Shown one piece after another: positions 6,803 through 14,424 of a stretch of DNA of 16,330 bases. Source of the DNA: an uncultured Lachnospiraceae bacterium (GTDB lineage: Bacteria > Bacillota > Clostridia > Lachnospirales > Lachnospiraceae); assembly GCA_947174985.1 (NCBI GenBank), contig CAMWLB010000032.1, positions 1-16,330 of the forward strand. Reading direction: 5' to 3'. The position numbers were made by a program, and so were the translations under genes. The notes beneath the pieces were generated by a model. It was not told the origin of the DNA. It did not search any database and saw nothing but the letters and a program-made list of their open reading frames with translations. Position 1 is the first letter of the stretch. Each line of letters begins with the position of its first letter.

Positions 6803-6828
6803 GACATAACCTAACAGTATATGATAAA
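6801..6828 (+). promoter_or_regulatory. Sigma-A promoter overlapping the terminator T-tract
   Basis: A perfect -35 box TTGACA (6801-6806) begins within the last two T residues of the preceding terminator. The best -10 is GATAAA (6823-6828) at 16-nt spacing; TATGAT at 6820 would be too close. The leader to the GTG at 6910 is about 75 nt and holds no riboswitch or strong hairpin that I can recognise. Confidence 0.6.
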
Positions 6829-6909
6829 CTTAGTAAGTAAATAGTGGGTTATTTTCACCTTCAAAAGGATAATAGTAACAGGTAAGTACCATTAAGAAAG
6901 GCAGCCGCC

Positions 6910-9504
6910 GTGGATAAGAACGAATACAGCATAAGGTTGGAAGAAATAAAAACATTGATAGCAAAGCAAAAATATGCGGAAGCTGCCGCTATTGCAGATA
7001 CTATCGACTGGCGCCGCGTCAAAAAGGTTATAACGCTGTGTACCATCAGCGATTTATATAAAATCAACCGTCGTCTGGAGGATGCGAGGGATGTGCTTTT
7101 GCTGGCATATGACAGGCACCCGGGAGGACGTTTTATTGTATATTCTCTCTGTGAACTGGCCATTAAGATGGGGTCGTTTGTGGAAGCAGTAGAGTATTAT
7201 AAGGAATTTGTGCAGGTTGCTCCCAGAGACAGTGGGCGCTATGTGCTGCAGTATAAGCTGTATGAAGCGCAGGAAGTGAGCCTTGAAGAGCGGATTGAGG
7301 TTTTGGAGGAGTTAAAGTCCAAGGATTACAGCGAGAAATGGGCATATGAGCTGGCATATCTGTATCACCGTGTCGGACTGGGCACAAAATGTGTTGAGGA
7401 ATGTGATGAACTGATACTTTGGTTTGGAGAAGGCAAATATGTGCAAAAAGCGATGGAGTTAAAACAGCTTCATGCGCCGCTGACGAACGAGCAGCAGATA
7501 AAGTACTATCAACTGCAAGGCATGGATGTTCCGGAGGAATATTACCCGGAGAAGGAAGTGCAGGAAATGGTTCAGAATGAAATGGACTGGCTGGAAGCGC
7601 CTACAAAGGAGATTCCGCAGCAGGAGCTTGATATCCAGGTAAAACTCATGAATGTGGGACAGTACGATACCATCAATATACAAAAAGAACTGGCACAGAA
7701 TATGAAGGAGCTTTTGGGGGAGGCGCCCGAAAAAGTATTGCAGGAAGAAACAGTACAGGAAGAACCAGTACAAGAGAAACCGGCGCAAGAGGTGCCGACG
7801 CAGGAAGAGCCGATACAGGAAGAGGAAGCGTCGGAACCGTTTTTGCCGGAGCAAGCAGAGGAGCCGGTCGCAGAATATGAAGCAGTAAATAAGCCGGAAA
7901 TGATAGAGGAAACAGGGGAGACAGAAGAAAAAGAGGAAGCAGGAAAGACAGAAGCGGCGCCAAAGGAAAAACCTACCAAATTTGATAAAATTCTCGGCAT
8001 GGAGTATGACGGACAGATCAGTATGCTGGTGCCGGATTTTGAAAAGGTAGAAAAGCAGATAACCGGTCAGCTTCGTCTGGATGAAGTTTTGGTAGAGTGG
8101 GAAAAAATAAAGAAAAACAGTGAGCAGAAGCGCATGGAGGCCGTACGTCAGCATGTGATGGAGCAGACCGGCGCTATGTTTACAGAGTTCGAAGAGGCTG
8201 CCAGAGACGGTCTTTTGGAACAGCTTGAGAGCGAAGACGGCACATTTGCAGAAGAAACTTTGCAGGAAGAGGAAGCAGTTGTGGAAGAGACGGATGTTGA
8301 CATGGAAGAAGCGGTTGCGGAAGAGCTGGATGCCGATATGGAGGAAGTGGTTGCGGAAGAGTCGGATGCCGGTATGGAAGAAACCGTGGAATCGGAAGAT
8401 TTGGCTGCGGGAGAAATGCTGGCGCTCTTTGATGAACTGGCAAAGATGGTTGAAGAGGGCGAAGAGTATGAAACCGAGACCATTGAAGAAATTGGTGGAT
8501 ACGAGGAGGAAATAGCTGAAGAGGCTGATATATACGAGGAAGAAACGGACAGCGGTGCGGATGACGACAGCTATGAGGAATCCGCAGAGTATGAAGAGGA
8601 GACGGAAGAATCCGGCGGGTATGAAAATGAAGTAAGCGAACCGGAGGAGGATGCAGAAGCCGACAGCGGAGCAGAAGAAACCGGTGACGAAACCGGGGAG
8701 GAAGCAAAGGAAGATACAAAAGACCAACAGGAAACGTCAAAACACGAGGGCAGCAAGGTTCGTGCCATGTCTCCCGAGGAGCGGCAGCACTTTGGACATT
8801 ATCTGCAGAGCAAAGCCACAAAAGAGCAGATTGTCTATGCGATTGACAATATCAGTATGGCGGCATATACCGGCAATGTCATCATCACCGGTGAAGAGGG
8901 AATGGATACCATGACGCTGGCAAAGAACCTGATTAAGGAGGTGCAGCAGACGGACAGCAATTTCTCAGGAAAGATAGCGAAAATTTCCGGAGAGGTTCTC
9001 AACAAAAAGAAGGTGAGCGCAACCTTTAAAAAGCTGGTAAACGGTGCGTTGATTATACAGAATGCGGGAGCGCTTAAGAAGGAAACTGCGGAGCAGATTC
9101 GAAATGCGTTGGAACAGGAGCACAGCGGCATTATCGTAGTTCTGGAGGATTTAAGGAAGTCCATGGACAAGCTGTTAAAAAGGAGTCCTGCCCTTCTGGA
9201 ATGTTTTAATATCAGAATCGATATAGAGGCGCTTGATAACGATTCACTGGTTGCCATTGGCAAAAAATATGCAAAGGACAAAGAATACAGCATAGATGAG
9301 CTTGGCGTTCTGGCGCTTCATACCTGTATTGCGGAAAGGCAGACCAGTGACCATGCTGTGACGGTCGCTGAAGTCAGGGAAATCATGGAAGGGGCAATCC
9401 GTCATGCAAACAAAAAGACGTTGGGACATTTCTTTGAGATTTTGCTGGCAAAGCGGTATGATGAGGAAGATATGATTATTCTGAGAGAAAAAGATTTTAT
9501 ATAA
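6910..9504 (+). CDS. TPR / acidic-linker protein with a degenerate AAA+ (CbbX/SpoVK-type) domain
   Basis: The 864-aa protein is probably cytosolic, with no signal peptide or membrane segment. Residues about 1-205 form TPR-like helical pairs. A Gln/Glu/Pro-rich stretch (about 275-350) leads to a conserved-looking helical block (about 355-440), then a very acidic low-complexity region (about 440-610). The C-terminal 250 residues follow the order of a CbbX/SpoVK AAA+ domain. The Walker A site reads GEEGMDTMT (661-669) with no lysine. The Walker B site reads ALIIQNAGAL (713-722), with Gln-Asn in place of Asp-Glu. The arginine-finger position in the motif before FNIRIDI is Cys765. It should therefore not hydrolyse ATP and is read as a pseudo-ATPase scaffold. 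The GTG start is 8 nt after GAAAGG (6896-6901). glgB begins 24 nt after its stop, so the two are almost certainly co-transcribed. Confidence 0.88.
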   Translation: MDKNEYSIRLEEIKTLIAKQKYAEAAAIADTIDWRRVKKVITLCTISDLYKINRRLEDARDVLLLAYDRHPGGRFIVYSLCELAIKMGSFVEAVEYYKEFVQVAPRDSGRYVLQYKLYEAQEVSLEERIEVLEELKSKDYSEKWAYELAYLYHRVGLGTKCVEECDELILWFGEGKYVQKAMELKQLHAPLTNEQQIKYYQLQGMDVPEEYYPEKEVQEMVQNEMDWLEAPTKEIPQQELDIQVKLMNVGQYDTINIQKELAQNMKELLGEAPEKVLQEETVQEEPVQEKPAQEVPTQEEPIQEEEASEPFLPEQAEEPVAEYEAVNKPEMIEETGETEEKEEAGKTEAAPKEKPTKFDKILGMEYDGQISMLVPDFEKVEKQITGQLRLDEVLVEWEKIKKNSEQKRMEAVRQHVMEQTGAMFTEFEEAARDGLLEQLESEDGTFAEETLQEEEAVVEETDVDMEEAVAEELDADMEEVVAEESDAGMEETVESEDLAAGEMLALFDELAKMVEEGEEYETETIEEIGGYEEEIAEEADIYEEETDSGADDDSYEESAEYEEETEESGGYENEVSEPEEDAEADSGAEETGDETGEEAKEDTKDQQETSKHEGSKVRAMSPEERQHFGHYLQSKATKEQIVYAIDNISMAAYTGNVIITGEEGMDTMTLAKNLIKEVQQTDSNFSGKIAKISGEVLNKKKVSATFKKLVNGALIIQNAGALKKETAEQIRNALEQEHSGIIVVLEDLRKSMDKLLKRSPALLECFNIRIDIEALDNDSLVAIGKKYAKDKEYSIDELGVLALHTCIAERQTSDHAVTVAEVREIMEGAIRHANKKTLGHFFEILLAKRYDEEDMIILREKDFI
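8269..8412 (+). repeat. 36-bp tandem repeat encoding acidic 12-residue units
   Basis: Residues 454-501 of the TPR/AAA+-like protein read as consecutive 12-mers: EEAVVEETDVDM, EEAVAEELDADM, EEVVAEESDAGM and a diverged EETVESEDLAAG. The DNA repeats in register with the same 36-bp period. A separate, shorter QEEP-type repeat occupies about residues 278-306 (roughly 7741-7827). Confidence 0.8.
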
Positions 9505-9528
9505 TATATCAGTATAGGATGGGGTTTT

Positions 9529-11454
9529 ATGGATAAGAAGATTCAGATGACAGACGAATTGGAAACTGTAGTGATTACAGAGGCGGATCAGTACTTGTTT
9601 GCGCAGGGCACACATTATGAAATTTACAAAAAACTGGGAGCACATTTTTCGGTAGAAAATGGTGTCAAAGGCGTCTTTTTTGCCGTATGGGCGCCCAATG
9701 CGGCTGCAGTACATGTCATAGGAGAATTTAATGGCTGGAACGAATACAGCCATCCGATGACAAAAATCGGGCCGGGCGGCATCCACACACTTTTTGTGCC
9801 GGATGTAGAGGAAGGCTCCATGTATAAGTTTCTGATTACGACCGGTGAGGGATGGAAGCTCTACAAGGCGGATCCTTTTGCAAACTATGCGGAGATGCGT
9901 CCGGGTAACGCTTCCAGGGTCACGAATCTGCGGGGCTTTGACTGGAATGACGAAAAATGGATGACAGAGAGGGACAGTGGCAGTCTTCTGGAGAAACCGA
10001 TTGCTATCTACGAGTGCCATATCGGCTCATGGATGAAGCATCCCAATGGCACACCGGATGGTTTTTATAACTACAGGGAATTTGCGGACAGGCTGGTTGA
10101 GTATCTGAAAGAGATGAAGTATACCCATGTGGAATTGATGGGAATAGCGGAGCATCCCTTTGACGGTTCCTGGGGCTATCAGGTTACAGGGTATTATGCA
10201 CCCACCTCCCGCTATGGCACGCCAAAGGATTTCATGTACTTGGTAAATCGGCTTCATGCTGCGAATGTTGGCGTGATTTTGGACTGGGTGCCGGCGCATT
10301 TTGCAACCGATGCACATGGTCTGGGCTGCTTTGACGGCAGATGTATTTTTGAGCATCCGGACCCAAGACTGGGCGAGCATCCTGACTGGGGAACCAAAAT
10401 TTTCAATTACGGCAAAACGGAGGTAAAGAACTTCTTAATCGCCAATGTGCTGTTTTGGCTGAGAGAGTTCCATATTGACGGCATCAGAGTGGATGCGGTT
10501 GCCTCCATGCTTTATCTGGATTACGGCAAAAAGGATGGGCAGTGGTGCCCCAACAAATATGGCGGCAATAAGAATCTGGAAGCAATCGAATTTTTCAAGC
10601 ATCTCAATTCTGTAGTGAGGGGAACCTACCCGAACTTTATGACGATTGCGGAGGAGTCCACAGCGTGGCCGCAGGTTACCGGCAAGGTAGAGGACGACGG
10701 ACTGGGATTTACTTTCAAATGGAATATGGGCTGGATGCATGATTTCTGTGAATATATGAAGCTGGACCCTTATTTCAGGAAAGATAATCATTATGCCATG
10801 ACATTTGCCATGAGCTACAATGAGAGTGAAAATTATATTCTGCCTCTTTCTCATGACGAGGTAGTGCACCTGAAGTGCTCCATGGTCAATAAAATGCCCG
10901 GATACCACACGGATAAATATGCCAATCTGCGGGCGGGATATACTTATATGTTCGGGCATGCAGGCAAGAAGCTCTTGTTTATGGGACAGGATTTCGGGCA
11001 GGAGCGGGAGTGGAGCGAAGAGAGAGAGTTGGATTGGTTCTTGTTAGAGGAGCCGCTTAACAGTGGGCTGAAGGCTTATGTTGCCGAGCTTCTGCGCATT
11101 TACAGAAAGTATCCTTGTATGTATTCCATAGACAATAGCTGGGAGGGCTTTGAGTGGCTGAATGCGGATGATAGCGGCAGAAGCACTTACAGTTTCTTCA
11201 GAAAGTCCAAAACCGGAAAAAATAATCTGCTCTTTGTGATAAATATGACACCAATGCGTTGGGAAAACTACCAGTTGGGTGTGCCGGCAGAGAAGAAATA
11301 TCGTTTGCTGTTAAATAGCACCGAGGAACGTTTCGGAGGAACCGGGGGCAAGCTTCCGGAGGTACTGGAAGCAAAAGCTGAGCCGGCAGATTATAAAGAT
11401 TATTCCATTACATTTGATTTGGAACCTTATATGGCGGCAGTATTTGTATTTTAA
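9529..11454 (+). CDS. glgB: 1,4-alpha-glucan branching enzyme (GH13)
   Basis: GlgB cuts alpha-1,4 glucan chains and rejoins them by alpha-1,6 links, creating branch points in glycogen. At 641 aa it has the usual family length. A CBM48-type N-terminal beta domain (about 45-130, with FFAVWAPNAAAVHVIGEFN) precedes the catalytic barrel. The GH13 regions are visible: VILDWVPAHF (249-258), GIRVDAVASM (318-327, nucleophile Asp322), IAEESTAWP (373-381, acid Glu375) and LSHDEVVHLK (440-449, Asp443 stabiliser). A C-terminal beta domain follows. The TAGGATGGGG ribosome binding site lies before the ATG at 9529. No other glycogen gene (glgA, glgC, glgD, glgP) is in the window. It is downstream of the TPR/pseudo-AAA+ gene by 24 nt and is followed by a terminator. 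Confidence 0.96.
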   Translation: MDKKIQMTDELETVVITEADQYLFAQGTHYEIYKKLGAHFSVENGVKGVFFAVWAPNAAAVHVIGEFNGWNEYSHPMTKIGPGGIHTLFVPDVEEGSMYKFLITTGEGWKLYKADPFANYAEMRPGNASRVTNLRGFDWNDEKWMTERDSGSLLEKPIAIYECHIGSWMKHPNGTPDGFYNYREFADRLVEYLKEMKYTHVELMGIAEHPFDGSWGYQVTGYYAPTSRYGTPKDFMYLVNRLHAANVGVILDWVPAHFATDAHGLGCFDGRCIFEHPDPRLGEHPDWGTKIFNYGKTEVKNFLIANVLFWLREFHIDGIRVDAVASMLYLDYGKKDGQWCPNKYGGNKNLEAIEFFKHLNSVVRGTYPNFMTIAEESTAWPQVTGKVEDDGLGFTFKWNMGWMHDFCEYMKLDPYFRKDNHYAMTFAMSYNESENYILPLSHDEVVHLKCSMVNKMPGYHTDKYANLRAGYTYMFGHAGKKLLFMGQDFGQEREWSEERELDWFLLEEPLNSGLKAYVAELLRIYRKYPCMYSIDNSWEGFEWLNADDSGRSTYSFFRKSKTGKNNLLFVINMTPMRWENYQLGVPAEKKYRLLLNSTEERFGGTGGKLPEVLEAKAEPADYKDYSITFDLEPYMAAVFVF

Positions 11455-11481
11455 AGGTTAAGAAAACTGTTAAGCGTGACG

Positions 11482-11524
11482 AAATAAAAGGTGAGCGTAA
11501 GGATACGTTCACCTTTTATTTTGT
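11482..11524 (+). terminator. Long hairpin terminator after glgB
   Basis: AAATAAAAGGTGAGCGTA (11482-11499) pairs with TACGTTCACCTTTTATTT (11504-11521) around loop AGGA. The stem is 18 bp with one G-T wobble. The A-rich and T-rich ends make it a plausible terminator in both directions. It separates the glgB unit from the flagellar genes. Confidence 0.9.
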
Positions 11525-11562
11525 ATTGTATTGCCTAAGCTGCAAGAGAGGAATGGGAAAAC

Positions 11563-14391
11563 ATGCATATTACATTTAACAATACACCCTCTTCAAATGT
11601 AGACAAGGTCACAACTTCATATCATACTGCTTCTTCTGCTCCAAAGAGGGCGGAGAGCGGTTATGCATTGGACATTTCTGGAACAGTTACGGAAAACACT
11701 GCGTATGGCTTTCATAAAAGTCATGGCGTCCACGGAAGGACGGCGGAGGAAGTGGTGCAGGCAGCAGGGAGCGAGGATATTACCCTGTACCGTAATTATA
11801 TGACAGTAATGTCCCATTCTATGTCCGATGAAGATTTTGCAAAGTTGCAGAAGGAAGGACACAGTCTGACGGACGTGGACATTGATGAAGCTGTAACCAT
11901 TCTGGATACCATAAAGGCGGAGATGATAAAGGGCGGCGCCAATGTAGTAGGTTATACCGACGATATCGACATGGATAAGCTGGCGGAAATTACAGGCAGC
12001 ATGGCTTTTGCGGAGCAGCTTGTGCAGGCGTTTGCCATGGAAGATATTCCGGTTACGCAGGAAAATGTGGAGCAGGCTTTAGAAGCATTCTCCAGAGGCG
12101 AAGAACTGACAGAATTGTCAGATGGCGCCATGAAATACATGGTGACCAACGAAATGGAGCCGGATATTGACAGTTTATATCTGGCAGAACATGCCGGTGC
12201 GGTGGATGCAAGTCGTCAGGGACAGGGCTATTTTGCGGAAGAGATGCCGGGTTATTACGCCCAGAAAGCTTCTGCCGGTGACACGGAAAAGCTGCGGGCA
12301 CAGGTGGAAAAAATTATAGAGAACGCGGGCTATCCCGTCACAGAGGAAACACTGGCGGACGGTTACTGGCTGATAGAAAAGGGCGTGCCATTTACAGAGA
12401 AAAGCTTTCGGCTCATGGAGGAGTTAAAGGAAGTGCAGCTTCCGGCGCAGACGGAGGATCTGCTTGGCGCAATTGCAGGCGCGCTGGCGGAAGGACGTTC
12501 GGCGGGTGAGGCAAATCTGGCAGTGGGCAAGAGCGTTTACCGCAGGGCTGTAGAGTGTTATGTTGAATATGAACATAAATATCAGGTTTCTCTGGAGGCA
12601 GAACCGACTGCCGAGACCGTCAAAGCGCGAAGGCAGCTTGAAGAAGTCCGTCTGCACATGACACTGGAGGCAAACGTAAAGCTGTTAAAGAGTGGATTTT
12701 CCATAGATACGGCTCCCATGGAGGAGTTGATAGATGCATTAAAGTCATTGGAGCAGAAGCAGGCTTCAGCGGACTTTGCAGTGAGCCGGCCTGCTGATTT
12801 ATGCGGTGAAGCGGTTTCTAAGGCAAAAGAGATTCCTTATCTTCCGGCTGTGACATTGGGACGTCTGATTTCTTTAGGAGAGACCCTCAGCGTTGATTCT
12901 GTATATGAGACAGGAAAAGCGCTGGAAGAGGTATTCCGGCAGGCGGGAGAGGCTTATGAAACCATGATGACTGCGCCGAGAGCGGATTTGGGAGATAATA
13001 TTCAGTCGGCGTTCCGCAATGTGGACGCGCTGCTTCAGGATATGGGGCAGGAGTTGACGGAGGAAAACCGGAAGGCAGTCAGAAGTTTAAGCTATAACAG
13101 GCAGGAACTGACGGAGGAAAATCTTCTTGCCATCAAGGAAGCGGATAAAGTAGTACAGCGAGTCGTGGAAAAGATGACGCCCGCCGCGGTGCTCGGCATG
13201 ATAAGGGATGGCGTCAATCCTTTAAAGAGTTCCATGGAAGAGCTCGACGCTTACCTTTCTGAAAGAGATACTTATGATGAGGAGAGCACAAAGTACAGTA
13301 GTTTTCTCTATCATCTGGAGAGCCGCAATGAGATTACGGCAGAGGAAAAGGAATCCTATATCGGAATTTACAGACTGCTCAGACAGATTGAAAAATCTGA
13401 CGGCGCCGCTGTCGGAAAGCTGGTAAGCAGTCAGGCGGAAGTAAATTTTGAAAACTTACTTTCAGCAGTCCGCACCGGCAGGGTAAAGGGCGTGGATATC
13501 TCAGTAGATTCCGGATTTGGCGGATTAAGGGAAGCTGTGGAACAGGGCGCTTCCATTGATGTGCAGATAGAAACGGCGTTTAACAGCGAGATACTGACGC
13601 AGATTAGAAGCGTAGATAAAGTAGGCGATGAAGTCCTGCAGGATTTAAAGCAGTTGGAGCAGCCCATTACCATAGACAATCTGCTGGCGGCAGACGCATT
13701 GCGAAAGGACGGCGCAGGACCCTTCAAGAAGCTGCGGGAAGTTGTGGAAAACAGCAGTATTTCCGTGGACGCAGCGCAGAGCTTCGGAGAGGATATCAGC
13801 AGCGCCTCGGTGGATGAAGCGGCATTTTCTGACAGGGAAAGCCTGCAAAGGACTTACAGTGAACTGTTGCGGCAGGGAGAGGCAATGGCGAAAGAGCTGA
13901 CCTTTACGGAAAGCGCAGACAGCCTGGACGTGCGGGCAATGCAGCTTGTCTGCAAGCAGTTTCATATCCAGGGCTTGCGGGCAGTAAAGGAAGAGGAATA
14001 TGATTTGCCGCAAGTGATAGATGGTGAGCTGACAGCCATTCACTTGAAGCTGGTGCACAATTCTGAGGAGAGCGGAAAGATTTCCATAGGAGTGGATACA
14101 ACGGCATTTGGTTATCTTTCAGGAGAATTTTCCGTAAATGACCGGACTGTTTCCGGTTATCTCGGCGGAAGCGGCAAAGAAGCGGCAGCGCTTTTGGAAA
14201 AAGCGGCAGAGCATTTTGGTGCAAGGCTTTCAGCGGCAGACTTTGAAGACAGCAGGATACAGGTGGTAGAGAGTAGTATAAGCAGCAGCCGCCCTGCTGA
14301 AAGCAGTCAGAAGGAAGAGACCAAGGAGTTGTATAGGATAGCGGGTATGGCGCTAGGCGCTTTAAAGGAAGCCTTATCCGAGGAAATTTAG
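11563..14391 (+). CDS. Large repeat-built flagellar-locus protein (DUF6240-like) with FliK-like C-terminus
   Basis: The 942-aa, largely helical protein has no signal peptide or membrane segment. It resembles the DUF6240-type proteins found beside flagellar genes in Lachnospiraceae; I assign this from memory of the pattern. A motif of the form [IVL]-T-x-[ED]-N-[LV] followed by an amphipathic helix recurs: IPVTQENVEQALEAF (162-176), YPVTEETLADGYWLI (257-271), QELTEENRKAV (496-506), QELTEENLLAI (514-524) and QPITIDNLLAADAL (700-713). The last domain (about 820-903) reads as two strands, then a strand (GYLSGEFSVND), a helix and a final strand, the order seen in the hook-length protein FliK C-terminus. 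An Asx/Ser-rich N-terminus (1-60) would suit an export signal. The flagellin gene begins 33 nt after its stop. A role as a FliK-type ruler or secretion-control protein is inference. Confidence 0.82.
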   Translation: MHITFNNTPSSNVDKVTTSYHTASSAPKRAESGYALDISGTVTENTAYGFHKSHGVHGRTAEEVVQAAGSEDITLYRNYMTVMSHSMSDEDFAKLQKEGHSLTDVDIDEAVTILDTIKAEMIKGGANVVGYTDDIDMDKLAEITGSMAFAEQLVQAFAMEDIPVTQENVEQALEAFSRGEELTELSDGAMKYMVTNEMEPDIDSLYLAEHAGAVDASRQGQGYFAEEMPGYYAQKASAGDTEKLRAQVEKIIENAGYPVTEETLADGYWLIEKGVPFTEKSFRLMEELKEVQLPAQTEDLLGAIAGALAEGRSAGEANLAVGKSVYRRAVECYVEYEHKYQVSLEAEPTAETVKARRQLEEVRLHMTLEANVKLLKSGFSIDTAPMEELIDALKSLEQKQASADFAVSRPADLCGEAVSKAKEIPYLPAVTLGRLISLGETLSVDSVYETGKALEEVFRQAGEAYETMMTAPRADLGDNIQSAFRNVDALLQDMGQELTEENRKAVRSLSYNRQELTEENLLAIKEADKVVQRVVEKMTPAAVLGMIRDGVNPLKSSMEELDAYLSERDTYDEESTKYSSFLYHLESRNEITAEEKESYIGIYRLLRQIEKSDGAAVGKLVSSQAEVNFENLLSAVRTGRVKGVDISVDSGFGGLREAVEQGASIDVQIETAFNSEILTQIRSVDKVGDEVLQDLKQLEQPITIDNLLAADALRKDGAGPFKKLREVVENSSISVDAAQSFGEDISSASVDEAAFSDRESLQRTYSELLRQGEAMAKELTFTESADSLDVRAMQLVCKQFHIQGLRAVKEEEYDLPQVIDGELTAIHLKLVHNSEESGKISIGVDTTAFGYLSGEFSVNDRTVSGYLGGSGKEAAALLEKAAEHFGARLSAADFEDSRIQVVESSISSSRPAESSQKEETKELYRIAGMALGALKEALSEEI

Positions 14392-14394
14392 AAG

Positions 14395-14419
14395 GCCTGC
14401 CAAAGCAGGCAGATAGGAG
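14395..14419 (+). promoter_or_regulatory. Tetraloop hairpin abutting the flagellin ribosome binding site
   Basis: GCCTGC (14395-14400) pairs perfectly with GCAGGC (14405-14410) around loop CAAA. AGATAGGAG follows directly, with AGGAG at 14415-14419. There is no T-tract. It lies 3 nt after the preceding stop codon, as does the hairpin before rsmA. An AGGA placed beside a stem resembles sites used by CsrA on hag mRNA in Bacillus, but no csrA or fliW is in the window. Confidence 0.5.
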
Positions 14420-14424
14420 CAAAT

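Noticed and set aside
6829..6909. Leader of the TPR gene as a riboswitch
   Set aside because: Only short, weak pairings (such as CCTT/AAGG) are present, and no known riboswitch core was recognised.
7459..8727. A 422-codon open frame on the minus strand, and a 213-codon one at 8180-8821 in another frame
   Set aside because: Both lie opposite the Glu-rich TPR gene. GAA/GAG codons read backwards give Phe/Leu/Ser-rich frames with few stops. The products are low complexity with no ribosome binding site or domain.
11459..11485. Possible flagellar sigma-D promoter, TAAG-N15-GACGAAAT, before the 942-aa gene
   Set aside because: The -10 match is weak (5 of 8) and the element runs into the terminator hairpin at 11482, so I could not support it. 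The source of transcription for the flagellar genes remains unclear from the window.
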